A stretch of DNA of 64,000 bases, from positions 36,882 to 100,881 of the forward strand of contig NZ_JAJQKI010000012.1 of assembly GCF_023036475.1 (NCBI RefSeq). The letters are read 5' to 3'. How positions within the stretch are numbered: the stretch's first letter is position 1; the number at the start of each line of letters is the position of its first letter. The notes under the pieces are model-generated. The model was not told the origin of the DNA, did not search any database, and saw only the letters and a program-made list of their open reading frames with translations. This DNA comes from Bacillus pinisoli. GTDB lineage: Bacteria; Bacillota; Bacilli; Bacillales; SA4. Positions 15,270-24,438 of this stretch are shown here, piece by piece. A program made the translations under genes and the position numbers.

Positions 15270-15899
15270 TTATTTTGTTCCGAATAAACGGTCGCCCGCG
15301 TCTCCTAATCCTGGAACGATGTAGCCGTGATCGTTTAGCTTTTCATCCATGGCAGCTAAGTATATGTCTACGTCTGGATGTGCCTTTTGAACGACTTCGA
15401 CTCCTTCTGGTGCAGCGATAATACACATTAACTTGATGTTTTTAGCACCGCGCTTTTTTAAGGAGTTAATTGCTTCAGCTGCAGAACCACCTGTTGCAAG
15501 CATCGGGTCAAGGACGATGAAGTCTCTTTCTTCTACATCACTAGGCAGTTTTATGTAATACTCTACTGGTTGAAGTGTTTCTGGGTCACGGTATAATCCA
15601 ACATGTCCAACTTTTGCAGCTGGAATTAACTTCAGGATCCCATCTACCATTCCTAAACCAGCACGCAGTATAGGAATGAGTCCTAATTTTTTCCCAGCGA
15701 TTACCTTTGATTTTGCGATAGCCACTGGCGTCTCAATGTCAACCTCTGCTAATGGTAGGTCACGTGTAATTTCAAATGCCATTAAGCTTGCCACTTCGTC
15801 TACTAATTCACGAAACTCTTTTGTTCCTGTTTTTTTATCACGAATATATGATAACTTATGTTGAATCAGTGGATGATCAAACACATAAACTTTGCTCAT
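15270..15899 (-). CDS. upp: Uracil phosphoribosyltransferase
   Basis: Upp salvages uracil with PRPP to form UMP in the cytoplasm. The 209-residue protein has the PRPP-binding loop [12 protein letters not shown] at about 129-140 and the uracil-site region near the C-terminus ([18 protein letters not shown]). Length is exactly that of Bacillus Upp. The gene stands between the protease and glyA, as upp-glyA does in B. subtilis. The REP-B palindrome lies immediately downstream. Confidence 0.98.
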   Translation of the reverse strand: MSKVYVFDHPLIQHKLSYIRDKKTGTKEFRELVDEVASLMAFEITRDLPLAEVDIETPVAIAKSKVIAGKKLGLIPILRAGLGMVDGILKLIPAAKVGHVGLYRDPETLQPVEYYIKLPSDVEERDFIVLDPMLATGGSAAEAINSLKKRGAKNIKLMCIIAAPEGVEVVQKAHPDVDIYLAAMDEKLNDHGYIVPGLGDAGDRLFGTK

Positions 15900-16152
15900 T
15901 TATGTCAGCTCCCTTTCTAAACTTGCTTTTAGCACCCAGCGGTTTTCCAGATCTAACAGGGTGCATGCGCTAACCTTCATTGATTTTACAGAAAAAGCAC
16001 CGTGAGGGCAAGTCTTCGTACATCTAAATTTTGTTTATTATCAGTCGTCTTACTTAAGAGTAATTCTATCAGTTAAGACCTTTTCTGGCGTTTTCTAATT
16101 ACACCGTTCCTTTGCGTGCAGAAATCTCACCTGTCACGACGAAATTAGACAT

Positions 16153-16183
16153 AAAAAAAGCGGTAGACCTTCATAGTCTACCA
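16153..16183 (-). terminator. Terminator of glyA
   Basis: GGTAGAC (16162-16168) pairs with GTCTACC (16176-16182). On the minus strand the stem is followed by CGC and a run of seven T. It lies 15-45 bases after the glyA stop. Confidence 0.85.
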
Positions 16184-16196
16184 CCTGTACAAATCC

Positions 16197-17432
16197 TTAC
16201 ACATATAAAGGGAATTTTTCAGTTAGAGTTAACACTCGTTGAGATGCTTCCTTTAGAACCGCTTCATTCTCTGGATCACGAAGAGTTAACGCAATAATAG
16301 ATGCGATTTCATCCATTTCTTCTAGACCGAATCCTCTTGAAGTAACAGCAGCTGTTCCAATACGGATACCACTTGTCACAAAAGGACTAGCTGGATCAAA
16401 TGGAATCGTATTTTTATTAACCGTTACGCCCACTTCATCTAGTACTTTCTCAGCTAGTTTACCTGTAATGTTTAGAGAACGAACATCTACTAATAGTAGG
16501 TGATTATCCGTTCCATCAGACACAATCGTTAACCCCTCTTTTTTAAGCGCATCTGCTAGACGAGCTGCATTATCCATAATATGCTTTGCATATACTTTGA
16601 AGTCTTCCTGTAGAGCTTCGCCAAATGCAACAGCCTTCGCTGCAATCACATGCATAAGTGGTCCACCTTGAATTCCAGGGAAAACGGACTTATCAATTTG
16701 TTTCGCAAACTCTTCCTTACATAAAATCATACCACCACGTGGTCCACGTAATGTTTTATGAGTCGTTGTTGTCACAAAATCAGCATATGGCACAGGATTA
16801 GGATGAAGTCCAGCTGCTACTAATCCAGCAATATGAGCCATATCCACCATTAGATAAGCACCCACTTCATCGGCGATCTCACGGAACTTTGCAAAATCTA
16901 GTTCTCTTGGGTACGCACTTGCTCCGGCAACAATAAGCTTCGGCTTATGTAATCTAGCTTTTTCTAACACATCTTCATAATTGATACGGTGTGTCTCTTC
17001 GTCAACACCATACTCAACAAAATTATATTGAATTCCACTAAAATTAACATGGCTTCCATGTGTTAAATGGCCTCCATGAGATAAATTCATTCCCAAAACC
17101 GTGTCACCGGTTTGTAAAATCGTAAAATAAACAGCCATATTTGCTTGTGCACCTGAGTGAGGTTGGACATTCGCATGATCTGCACCAAAAAGTTCTTTTG
17201 CACGATCACGAGCTAAGTTTTCTACTACATCGACATGCTCACAACCACCATAATAACGACGGCTAGGATAACCTTCTGCATACTTATTTGTCATGACGGA
17301 TCCTTGAGCTTCCATTACAGCCTGACTGACAAAATTTTCTGAAGCAATTAGCTCGATTTTGTCCTGCTGTCTTTTTCGTTCAGCCTCTATTGCTTCAAAC
17401 ACTAGTCGATCTTGATTACTTAACGTACTCAT
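16197..17432 (-). CDS. glyA: Serine hydroxymethyltransferase
   Basis: GlyA converts serine and tetrahydrofolate to glycine and methylene-tetrahydrofolate, the main source of one-carbon units. The 411-residue protein has the PLP lysine K226 in [14 protein letters not shown], preceded by the cofactor-binding region [13 protein letters not shown] (197-208). Length is typical. It is monocistronic, with its own terminator and a 354-bp upstream region. Confidence 0.98.
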   Translation of the reverse strand: MSTLSNQDRLVFEAIEAERKRQQDKIELIASENFVSQAVMEAQGSVMTNKYAEGYPSRRYYGGCEHVDVVENLARDRAKELFGADHANVQPHSGAQANMAVYFTILQTGDTVLGMNLSHGGHLTHGSHVNFSGIQYNFVEYGVDEETHRINYEDVLEKARLHKPKLIVAGASAYPRELDFAKFREIADEVGAYLMVDMAHIAGLVAAGLHPNPVPYADFVTTTTHKTLRGPRGGMILCKEEFAKQIDKSVFPGIQGGPLMHVIAAKAVAFGEALQEDFKVYAKHIMDNAARLADALKKEGLTIVSDGTDNHLLLVDVRSLNITGKLAEKVLDEVGVTVNKNTIPFDPASPFVTSGIRIGTAAVTSRGFGLEEMDEIASIIALTLRDPENEAVLKEASQRVLTLTEKFPLYV

Positions 17433-17786
17433 TGTCCAATCCCCCTTTTATATGTAGGCTTTGTCTAGGTATTGTTACTGTTGCAGCCGAGCGAATCACT
17501 AGAACTTCCAAAGCAACAAGACGAAGCAAATAACCTATATGTAACACAATACCTTTTCATTCTAACATCTTTCTTTACGCGAGAAAAGACGAATCATTAA
17601 TTATATAAGGATAATTAATGTTCGTCTTTATCTAGGGAACTTTGTTACTTTTTAAACTACTTTATCTGAGTTTATAGATGAAAAGCAGAAGACATTATAC
17701 TAGTCAGTAAAAATCCGGCTTGGAGGATTTTTACGAAAGCAACAATTTAACCGAGATAACCTTATCTCAATAAAGTATCAACACAT
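17433..17786. other. Intergenic region between glyA and the DUF1189 gene, with three hairpins
   Basis: Three inverted repeats stand in a row. The first is AAAGACGA plus CATTAATTAT with their complements, 17585-17629. The second is GTAAAAATCC with GGATTTTTAC, 17707-17734. The third is GAGATAA with TTATCTC, 17753-17768. All are downstream of the DUF1189 gene on the minus strand, and one or more probably ends its transcript. The part nearest glyA must hold the glyA promoter, but no clean -35/-10 pair was found. No gene is visible. Confidence 0.65.
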
Positions 17787-18587
17787 TTACTCCACAATCT
17801 CTTCCGCTTCTACTTCTACATCATTAATAGAGCGAATCGCTAGCACATAATACACCATTAAAATCGCGACATATAAAAGCCATGGCAAGCTAAACCCGAT
17901 CACTGAAGCAACTAACGCTATAATACTTGGAGCTGTTATTCCGTATAACCCCATACTGTATAGCTGGCCATACGTATAACGTTTCTTCAAGATTTTAGCT
18001 GCAATCATACCAAATAAAGCATATAGTAAGCCCATTACTAACTTACTAATAAAGAACCAGAAGAAAATAGCCACTCCAACTAACACTAAAACCCATGATA
18101 AATACGGAAGGAATTCAAGAATCATCGCTCTATCAAAAGATAGATCTCCAAATTCAGCATAGCTGAATTCTGTCTTCTCCGCCCCTTCAACTGTCACGAA
18201 GTAACGATCTGTCACTAACAATACGGACGTATATTCCTCTAATAAAGAGTCGATGTCATCTCTTGTATACGTACCCGTATCATCGATGATAACTGTACCT
18301 CCACCCACTTCATCATCAAAGATTAAGGGCTCATCCCCTTCAACGTCTAACACTCCATTTTCAAACGTGAAATTTGGGACATTCTCTTCTAACGTGTCTA
18401 AGAAGGTATTATACGAAACTGCCATACTTACAGAATGAAAGACCGCACTAATTAGACCTACTGTAAGAGTAAGAAGGAGCAAGTAAAGAATTGCTCTTTT
18501 GACACCTTCCTGAACCATAATCGGATACTCACTTGGTTTTATAATTGTGTTTTTAAATTTACGAAAAAAAGGTTGTTTCGTTTTCAT
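17787..18587 (-). CDS. DUF1189 family membrane protein
   Basis: This is a 266-residue integral membrane protein of unknown function. A short basic N-terminus (KTKQPFFRKFKNTIIKPSEY) leads into a membrane helix at about 28-50. An extracellular-sized loop of about 100 residues follows, with acidic stretches, and then at least three helices from about 150 onward. The family is common in Firmicutes. The ATG at 18587 is preferred because GGAGAGG lies 6 bases before it; an ATG five codons upstream overlaps that site. It stands alone between glyA and ywlG. Confidence 0.8.
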   Translation of the reverse strand: MKTKQPFFRKFKNTIIKPSEYPIMVQEGVKRAILYLLLLTLTVGLISAVFHSVSMAVSYNTFLDTLEENVPNFTFENGVLDVEGDEPLIFDDEVGGGTVIIDDTGTYTRDDIDSLLEEYTSVLLVTDRYFVTVEGAEKTEFSYAEFGDLSFDRAMILEFLPYLSWVLVLVGVAIFFWFFISKLVMGLLYALFGMIAAKILKKRYTYGQLYSMGLYGITAPSIIALVASVIGFSLPWLLYVAILMVYYVLAIRSINDVEVEAEEIVE

Positions 18588-18694
18588 GTCGTACCTCTCC
18601 ATTTTTTAACTTTTATTATAACAGGCATTGGAATACTTTTGGTAAATTAAGGTTTTTTTTTAAAAATTTGTTGTTTTTTCAAGCTACTATTTCT

Positions 18695-18745
18695 AAAAAA
18701 AAAAAAAAAAACGTAATCTCCTCCAGCTTAACAGGAGAGATTACG
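18695..18745 (-). terminator. Terminator of ywlG, overlapping its last codons
   Basis: On the minus strand CGTAATCTCTCCT (the end of the coding sequence) pairs with AGGAGGAGATTACG around an 8-base loop and is followed by 17 consecutive T. The 5' arm of the stem is inside the ywlG reading frame. Confidence 0.9.
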
Positions 18746-19300
18746 ATCATCTTGTGTATAAACAGCCCTTGCACCACCGATAAGCTTCGGCCTAGTAGTG
18801 GCCATTGTTACATGAGCTGAACCTAATTCCTTGAGCTTTCCACGAATAGGCACGGCGACATGTTTAAGGTGCATGCCAATGAACGTGTCTCCAATATCAA
18901 TACCAGCATCCGCCTTTAAGAATTCTACCACAACCGGGTCGGCAAAATGGTTGTAGGCATACGTAGCCATTGCTCCCCCAGCCTTTCGAACCGGTATGAC
19001 CGTTACTTCTTCTAACGAGAATTGAACGGCAGTCGACCTTTCAACTATCAGTGCTCTATTTATATGCTCACATGCTTGAAATGCGAGATGAGCTTTCGTT
19101 TCGCTTGCAAGTACCTTTAGCTCTTCAAAGATTAACCCTGCTACCTCCTCCGTACCCGCTGTACCTATTCGTTCACCGATGACCTCGCTCGTACTGCAGC
19201 CAATGACAACTATCTTATTGTGTGATAAATTGGTTTGTGTTTGAAAATCTGAAATAATTTGATGGAGCTGCTCTTTTAATGTATCTAATTCATGCTTCAT
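18728..19300 (-). CDS. ywlG: TIGR01440/UPF0340 family protein YwlG
   Basis: This is a 190-residue soluble protein of a conserved Firmicutes family without an established function. Recognisable segments are [18 protein letters not shown] at about 32-49 and the C-terminal [29 protein letters not shown]. Gene order (ywlG next to rpiB/ywlF and ywlE) matches B. subtilis. Only 12 bases separate it from rpiB, so the two are likely co-transcribed. Its last codons form part of the terminator stem. Confidence 0.88.
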   Translation of the reverse strand: MKHELDTLKEQLHQIISDFQTQTNLSHNKIVVIGCSTSEVIGERIGTAGTEEVAGLIFEELKVLASETKAHLAFQACEHINRALIVERSTAVQFSLEEVTVIPVRKAGGAMATYAYNHFADPVVVEFLKADAGIDIGDTFIGMHLKHVAVPIRGKLKELGSAHVTMATTRPKLIGGARAVYTQDDRNLSC

Positions 19301-19312
19301 ATAGATAAACCC

Positions 19313-19765
19313 CTACTTCGTTTGAAGTGATTGCTCATAACTTGTAATCTTTTCAACACGATTGGCATGTCGACCACCTTCATAATCAGTAGTCAGCCAA
19401 ATTTTTGCAATCTCTCTCGCTAGGCCTGGACCAATTACACGCTCACCCATTGCTAATACATTACTGTCATTATGCTCTCTTGTCGCTTTTGCACTGAACA
19501 TATCATGAACGAGTGCACAACGGATCCCTTGTACCTTATTAGCTGCGATACTCATGCCAATTCCTGTACCACAAATTAATATTCCACGGTCTACTTCACC
19601 TTTTGCAACCATTTCTGCTACCGGAAGGGCATAATCAGGATAATCAACAGATGTACTACATTCACAGCCTAAATCCACAAAAGAAATATTCATTTCTTCC
19701 ATTAACTTTTTAATTTCCTCACGGATATTGATTCCACCGTGATCTGACGCGATTGCTACCTTCAT
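19313..19765 (-). CDS. rpiB: Ribose-5-phosphate isomerase B
   Basis: RpiB interconverts ribose 5-phosphate and ribulose 5-phosphate in the pentose phosphate pathway. The 150-residue protein has the family motifs ASDHGG at the N-terminus, GILICGTGIGMSIAANKV with the active-site Cys, and GRHANRV near the C-terminus. The ATG at 19765 follows GAGGTG at about 6 bases, and a GTG two codons upstream is part of that site. It matches ywlF of B. subtilis by position. Confidence 0.95.
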   Translation of the reverse strand: MKVAIASDHGGINIREEIKKLMEEMNISFVDLGCECSTSVDYPDYALPVAEMVAKGEVDRGILICGTGIGMSIAANKVQGIRCALVHDMFSAKATREHNDSNVLAMGERVIGPGLAREIAKIWLTTDYEGGRHANRVEKITSYEQSLQTK

Positions 19766-19844
19766 ATTCACACCTCATCTATATATCTTGCTACCTCTAT
19801 ACTAAAGCGTTTTTTACGTATTATCAAATGGCTTTTCGCCAGGC

Positions 19845-20294
19845 TTAGAATTTATTATGATCCTTTTCAAGCTGCTTTACTAAAGCTTGGATACTTTCAT
19901 TCAGCTCTTGATAGGTTTCACGATACACCTCAATCGGTCCTCCAAAAGGGTCGACCACATCCCCTAGCTGATTAAGGCTAAACTCTTTTAACGTATACAC
20001 TTTCGGCAAAGAGTCAGGAAACTGCTTCATGACAAGTTGCTTATGTGAATGAGTCATCGTAAAAATATAATTCGCCCAGTCCACAAGCTCTTTTGTTAAA
20101 AGCTTTGCAGAATGGTCTATTGTAATACCCTTCTCCGTTAGTACCTCGACTGTATTTGTAGAAGCTGGACTTCCATCTGCAGCGAAAACGCCCGCTGACT
20201 TTATATTCATTTCTTGTGCATGTTGTTTAGCAATGGCCTCAGCCATCGGACTTCTACACGTATTTCCTGTACATACAAACAACAGGTTGATCAA
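19845..20294 (-). CDS. ywlE: Protein arginine phosphatase YwlE (low-molecular-weight phosphatase family)
   Basis: This phosphatase removes phosphate from phospho-arginine residues and opposes the McsB kinase in stress control. The 149-residue protein has the P-loop C8-TGNTC-R14-S and the general-acid pair Asp115-Pro116. Thr12 in the loop is the residue reported to set arginine specificity in B. subtilis YwlE, whereas tyrosine phosphatases have Ile there. Context with rpiB and mntP supports orthology. Confidence 0.92.
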   Translation of the reverse strand: MINLLFVCTGNTCRSPMAEAIAKQHAQEMNIKSAGVFAADGSPASTNTVEVLTEKGITIDHSAKLLTKELVDWANYIFTMTHSHKQLVMKQFPDSLPKVYTLKEFSLNQLGDVVDPFGGPIEVYRETYQELNESIQALVKQLEKDHNKF

Positions 20295-20324
20295 ACATAA
20301 AACTCCTTCCTAAAAAAGCGCTCT

Positions 20325-20879
20325 CTATAAAGGTAATAATAGTTTGATTCCAAATGCAAATAAAATACTTCCCCCTAGCGCCTCACCATAAGAGCCCAGC
20401 CACTCCTGTACTCTTCTTCCTAGTAACAAACCAGCCCATGTTAACACCATGCTGACAAAGCCGAACATTAAAATCGCTAGTATGGCAGGAACCTTATAGA
20501 TCCCAAGACTTAATCCAACAGAAAAACTATCTAGGCTAACACTGAGCGCAAAAATGAGTAACCCAAAGCCCTTTGGTGTAATCATTGGCTCATCATCCTT
20601 TTTGAAGGAAGATATAATCATTTGGATTCCTAACAGTAGTAACAGCACTCCACCTACAATAGACGCTATATTTCCGAATTGATCTGACAAAAAGCTACCA
20701 ATTACAATTCCCACTAATGGCATCCATACATGAAAAAGGCCAATTGTAATTCCTATGTAAAAAATCTGTTTTAATCGAAGTGGAATTAATCCCATTCCAA
20801 GCCCAACAGAAAAGGCGTCCATTCCTAGTGCAAATGCCATAATGAATAATGTTAGTACTTCTCCTGATATAGATGACAT
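20325..20879 (-). CDS. mntP: Manganese efflux pump MntP
   Basis: MntP exports Mn2+ across the cytoplasmic membrane. The protein has about 184 residues and six hydrophobic helices. Two related halves each carry an acidic motif, [14 protein letters not shown] near the start and [16 protein letters not shown] in the second half, the internal repeat typical of the family. The ATG chosen lies 12 bases after GGAGG; a TTG directly after that site is too close. It corresponds to ywlD. No Mn riboswitch fits in the 68-bp gap upstream. Confidence 0.9.
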   Translation of the reverse strand: MSSISGEVLTLFIMAFALGMDAFSVGLGMGLIPLRLKQIFYIGITIGLFHVWMPLVGIVIGSFLSDQFGNIASIVGGVLLLLLGIQMIISSFKKDDEPMITPKGFGLLIFALSVSLDSFSVGLSLGIYKVPAILAILMFGFVSMVLTWAGLLLGRRVQEWLGSYGEALGGSILFAFGIKLLLPL

Positions 20880-20947
20880 CTCTATTTCCAACCTCCTTGG
20901 ACTTGCTACTTCAACTTATGCAAGTCCAAGTGAAAATAGAAGAAAAT

Positions 20948-21994
20948 TTATTCTTCTCGCTGGATTGGAAGTGTTGCTGCTTTTTCAAGACGGTTCATTA
21001 TTGCTTCACCAATACCTGTTTTAGGGAAAGATTCACTAATAATGATATCTACATCTGTTTCATCAAAAGCTCGTAATGAATCATATAACCGGTTAGCAAT
21101 TGTGGATAAGTCGGATCTGGATCCACAAGAGATGACGACATCTGCCTCGTATTGTTGCTTCGTTTCATCGGTTGCTAACACACCAACCTTACGACCAGAA
21201 CTCTTACTTCGATTCACTGCTTCTTGAACAAATGTAACGCTACCATCAAAAATCTGCAGAGGAGCCTGTGGTGCATAGTGTGTATACTTCATTCCAGGAG
21301 ATTTAGGTGCCTCATCCTCTTTTGTTAAAGCTGGATCAATGTTCACCTCTCCGATCACCTGTTGTATTTGTTCCTTTGTTACGCCGCCTGGTCTTAAAAT
21401 GATAGGTGGTACGCTCGTACAATCAATGACTGTTGATTCTAAACCAACCCCCGTTATCCCACCATCCACAATTCCTGCAATTCTACCATTTAAATCCTTC
21501 CAGACATGTTTGGCTGAAGTAGGACTTGGCTTTCCTGACAAATTAGCGCTTGGTGCAGCTAAAGGCAATCCTGCTTCTTTTAATAGAGCAAGAGCTACAG
21601 GATGATCTGGCATTCTAACCCCCACTGTGGATAACCCTGCTGTTACTCTTTCTGATACCACGTCTTTAATGGCTGGTAAAATGATTGTTAATGGGCCAGG
21701 CCAAAAGTGGTCCATTAGCTTTTGAGCAACAGTTGGAACTGTTGATACAAATTCTTGGAGTTGGGCCTGGTCGGCAATATGAACAATTAACGGGTTGTCA
21801 CTAGGTCTACCTTTCGCTTGAAAGATTTTGTTAACAGCTTCTGTCTCTTTAGCATTCCCCCCCAACCCGTAAACCGTTTCTGTCGGAAAAGCAATGACTT
21901 CATTTTTCTTCAAGAGTTCAGCTGCTTCCTTAATATGTGGATAAGTTGTGGATAAATTACCCTCTATATCCACAACCCATTTCTTTGTTTCCAT
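20948..21994 (-). CDS. ywlC: Threonylcarbamoyl-AMP synthase (Sua5/YrdC/YwlC)
   Basis: This enzyme makes threonylcarbamoyl-adenylate from threonine, bicarbonate and ATP for the t6A modification of ANN-decoding tRNAs. The 348-residue protein has the YrdC domain (about 15-200; KGRPSDNPLIVHI, AAPSANLSGKPSPT) and a C-terminal Sua5 domain after the SPGMKYTHYAP linker. The ATG at 21994 follows GAGGTG. The coding sequence itself contains four perfect 9-base DnaA boxes. Confidence 0.94.
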   Translation of the reverse strand: METKKWVVDIEGNLSTTYPHIKEAAELLKKNEVIAFPTETVYGLGGNAKETEAVNKIFQAKGRPSDNPLIVHIADQAQLQEFVSTVPTVAQKLMDHFWPGPLTIILPAIKDVVSERVTAGLSTVGVRMPDHPVALALLKEAGLPLAAPSANLSGKPSPTSAKHVWKDLNGRIAGIVDGGITGVGLESTVIDCTSVPPIILRPGGVTKEQIQQVIGEVNIDPALTKEDEAPKSPGMKYTHYAPQAPLQIFDGSVTFVQEAVNRSKSSGRKVGVLATDETKQQYEADVVISCGSRSDLSTIANRLYDSLRAFDETDVDIIISESFPKTGIGEAIMNRLEKAATLPIQREE

Positions 21995-22166
21995 TCTAAA
22001 CACCTCTAGTACGAGAAATTTCTTACACTATTAAAACATAATTGATTCAAATTATAAACATTACTACCTATTTTCATAAAAATAGAGCTACTTATACACA
22101 AAAAGAGGAGAGTTTTCCACAATTCTGTGGATAACTCTCCCCTATTGTGTATAACTTAGTGGATAA
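21936..22166. promoter_or_regulatory. DnaA-box cluster at ywlC/ywlB
   Basis: Perfect boxes (TTATCCACA or its complement) occur at 21936-21944, 21947-21955 and 22126-22134. Boxes matching TTWTNCACA occur at 22092-22100, 22113-22121 and 22146-22154. One-mismatch boxes lie at 21966-21974 and 22158-22166. The first two perfect boxes are spaced 11 bp, one helical turn. Two further perfect boxes lie in ywlC at 21101 and 21626. Confidence 0.85.
22101..22140 (-). terminator. Terminator of ywlB whose stem is made of DnaA boxes
   Basis: GGAGAGTTTTCCACA (22107-22121) pairs, with one mismatch, with TGTGGATAACTCTCC (22126-22140) around a 4-base loop. On the minus strand it is followed by TCTTTTTG. It lies 28 bases after the ywlB stop. 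Confidence 0.75.
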
Positions 22167-22167
22167 C

Positions 22168-22611
22168 TCAGATTACAAACTCCATGATAACTGTTTCTTC
22201 TAACGCTAATGAGTCAACCACATGGTCTGCTTCTAGTATATAGCTCGGTAATTCATGCTTTTCTGTTTTGCGAAACCCTAGTAATGTAAAGAATTCAATC
22301 GATACAATTTTATTTGTCGCCAAGTACAAGCGTCTTAGTTCTTTTTCTTTTGCTAGTTTTAATATTTGTTGAAACATATCAAGAATGGTTGTTTGTTCAG
22401 CTTTGGGTGAAATCACTAGAGATCTTAGTAATCCATCCTGTTCGATTCGCTGAATGCCTAATGTACCAAGCATCGTTCCTTCTAAATCCTCTAATACGAT
22501 AAAATGATCAATCTGCTCAGCCAATCCTTTTGTACTCACTTGAGCCTGTCCTAAGAATGACATCATTTCTCCTAAATCTTTTGGTTCTGCCGTACGAATA
22601 ATGGTTGTCAT
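22168..22611 (-). CDS. ywlB: GNAT-family N-acetyltransferase YwlB
   Basis: This is a small acetyltransferase-fold protein of 147 residues; the substrate cannot be told from sequence. The GNAT pattern is visible as a beta-strand with LLRSLVISPKAEQTTILDMF (about 64-83), the acetyl-CoA-binding region, and the later RRLYLATNKIVSIEFFTLLGFRK, typical of the ArgA-like group. The start chosen (MTTIIRTAEPKD) follows GAGGGGGAAAG; the longer frame upstream has no support. It lies between ywlC and spoIIR as in B. subtilis. Confidence 0.82.
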   Translation of the reverse strand: MTTIIRTAEPKDLGEMMSFLGQAQVSTKGLAEQIDHFIVLEDLEGTMLGTLGIQRIEQDGLLRSLVISPKAEQTTILDMFQQILKLAKEKELRRLYLATNKIVSIEFFTLLGFRKTEKHELPSYILEADHVVDSLALEETVIMEFVI

Positions 22612-22690
22612 CTTTCTTTCCCCCTCATCATTGTTCTTTAGTACTAAACTATGAGAGTTGTGGAAAAAATAGACCATTTTACTAGATTGT

Positions 22691-23317
22691 TTAACTAAAA
22701 AGTTTAGATAACCATTCTACTACGAAGAATTTCACTTCTACTTCTGGTTCTTCTTCAACTACTACTTGTACATTATTTTCTTTTGATTCACCCTCTGCTG
22801 CATCAACCGCTTCACCATTTCCAAAGTCCAAGAAACAAAGTGGAGGGAACAGGACACACCACCAGTTATTACCTTGACCCTCTCCAATCGTAATGAGGAT
22901 TGCCTCATATTCACCAGCCGGATAAAGATAAGAGCCATATAGTTTAGTAGGAAACTTGACTTGCTTTCCGTAGCCAACCGTATATTCAAAATCACTATTC
23001 TCTTCTTGTAACACCTTTTCTACAATTTGCTCAATGTCACCAAGACGACTTTGAATGAGATCTCTAGCCGCTTGGATTGATGTTAACTCCTCAACCCAAA
23101 CTGTAATCTCCTTGTTTACCTCATCTCGAACCTTTTCCTTTAATACTTGATCCTCATCTGAATTACTATTTGCTAGTATTCTAAGTCGAATTGCTTCATC
23201 TGGTATCACGACCGGTACCGTCACCTCTGCCTCTACCGGTTTCATATTCACTGTTAATGTAGCACCTATAAATAATAATAAAATATATATAATAGCAAGT
23301 TTTGTATGTTTTCTCAT
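22691..23317 (-). CDS. spoIIR: Stage II sporulation protein R
   Basis: SpoIIR is the forespore-made, secreted signal that triggers SpoIIGA to process pro-sigma-E in the mother cell. The protein of about 208 residues has an N-terminal membrane or signal helix (about 6-22). The conserved IRLRILANSNSDEDQVLKEKVRDEV segment starts near residue 43, and YGSYLYPAGEYEAILITIGEGQG-NWWCVLFPPLCF lies in the middle. The start is uncertain: MRKHTK at 23317 is chosen, with an AGAGG site very close. Other in-frame starts lie upstream. I did not find a convincing sigma-F promoter. Confidence 0.92.
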   Translation of the reverse strand: MRKHTKLAIIYILLLFIGATLTVNMKPVEAEVTVPVVIPDEAIRLRILANSNSDEDQVLKEKVRDEVNKEITVWVEELTSIQAARDLIQSRLGDIEQIVEKVLQEENSDFEYTVGYGKQVKFPTKLYGSYLYPAGEYEAILITIGEGQGNNWWCVLFPPLCFLDFGNGEAVDAAEGESKENNVQVVVEEEPEVEVKFFVVEWLSKLFS

Positions 23318-23424
23318 TTTCCTCTGCACCATCCCTTCAGTAGAACAGTCTAGACAGAAAAGTAACATCTTAAACTAGTAATCTTAGATTTTTTTAGTAG
23401 AAATATTTACTGAGGGGAGGAATT

Positions 23425-23468
23425 GTGAAAAAAAAACGACCTTGCTGGTTAGAACAAGGTCGTTTTTT
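23425..23468 (-). terminator. Terminator of prmC
   Basis: AACGACCTTG (23435-23444) pairs with CAAGGTCGTT (23455-23464). T-runs lie on both sides, so it could act in both directions. On the minus strand it ends the prfA-prmC transcript before spoIIR. Confidence 0.88.
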
Positions 23469-23484
23469 AGTAGTAGATTTAGTG

Positions 23485-23589
23485 CATTGCACAGTTGTTT
23501 TAAAAAATCGCATAGAACTTGAGAGTAATTGCACACTAGTTCGTCCGAATTGCACAGAAACGTGAATTAATTGCATAAAACTAGTTTTG
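23485..23589. repeat. Five degenerate tandem repeats with an exact 21-bp period
   Basis: Units beginning CATTGCACAG, AATCGCATAG, AATTGCACAC, AATTGCACAG and AATTGCATAA start at 23485, 23506, 23527, 23548 and 23569, each exactly 21 bp apart. The first ten bases are conserved and the rest is variable. The last unit enters the prmC stop region. Both strands can be read as short heptad-repeat peptides, but neither looks like a real gene. Confidence 0.8.
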
Positions 23590-24438
23590 AACCAAAGCAA
23601 ATACCATTCGGTCTTTACCGTTAATGTCATCCTTGACTTCAACAGTAGCTGTTGGGAACGTGGCTCTTAACATTGAAGCGACCACTTCACCTTGGCCAAC
23701 TCCAACTTCAAAAGCTACTAGTGATTTATCGTTTAATACTTCAGGCAGCTCCGTCATAAAGCGACGGTAAAAATCAAGTCCATCTTGTCCTCCGAAAAGA
23801 GCTCGATGTGGCTCATGATCTTTTACAACATCGGAAAGAAGTTCATCATTTGGTATATAGGGAGGATTGGATACAACTACATCTATCTTTTTACTGATTT
23901 CTTTTATAGGTGATAATAAATCACCACACATAAAATTCACGTCTGCATGTAGTTGTTGAGCATTTTGTCGTGCCACTTCCAATGAAACCTCAGCAATATC
24001 TATAGCAAACGTTTCTAGGCGCGGCTCTTCTAATGATAGAGTAATGGCAATCGCACCACTGCCTGTTCCAACATCAACTAACGATATTTTTTCGTTTTCA
24101 GGGAAGTGTTCCTTTAATCGATCAAGAACACCTAACACCAATTCTTCTGTTTCTGGTCTCGGTATTAATACTTCCGGGTTGACTTCAAATCGACGTCCGT
24201 AGAATTCCTCGTGTCCTATAATATGTTGAACCGGTATCCCGTTACGATGGAGTTGAACGGATTTCATAAATTCTTCTCGCTGCTCCTCGGTTAGGTCTGC
24301 TCTCATTTCCATAAAAAGTTGCGTTCTGTTCATCTTTAAAATATGTAGCAAGAGAAGCTCTCCCGCTTTCGCTTCTCGTCCTGCTTCTTCTAAAAAAGAA
24401 GAAGCCCAGTTTAGGGCTTCATACACTTTTGTAAACAT
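23581..24438 (-). CDS. prmC: Release factor glutamine methyltransferase
   Basis: PrmC methylates the glutamine of the GGQ motif in peptide release factors. The 285-residue protein has a helical N-terminal domain, the SAM-binding motif DVGTGSG at 122-128 and the catalytic NPPY at 191-194. It directly abuts prfA, which encodes its substrate, so enzyme and target are co-transcribed. A terminator follows. Confidence 0.96.
   Translation of the reverse strand: MFTKVYEALNWASSFLEEAGREAKAGELLLLHILKMNRTQLFMEMRADLTEEQREEFMKSVQLHRNGIPVQHIIGHEEFYGRRFEVNPEVLIPRPETEELVLGVLDRLKEHFPENEKISLVDVGTGSGAIAITLSLEEPRLETFAIDIAEVSLEVARQNAQQLHADVNFMCGDLLSPIKEISKKIDVVVSNPPYIPNDELLSDVVKDHEPHRALFGGQDGLDFYRRFMTELPEVLNDKSLVAFEVGVGQGEVVASMLRATFPTATVEVKDDINGKDRMVFALVQN

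Noticed and set aside
23485..23589. CRISPR-like array
   Set aside because: The period is 21 bp with about 10 conserved bases. There are no 25-40 bp direct repeats with unique spacers, and no cas genes.
23394..23642. Minus-strand ORF of 82 codons and a plus-strand GTG ORF of 46 codons across the 21-bp array
   Set aside because: Both only reflect the 21-bp period (7 codons) and cross the prmC terminator; the minus one overlaps the prmC end. The plus one has a GGGGAGG before GTG, but its product has no sign of selection beyond the repeat.
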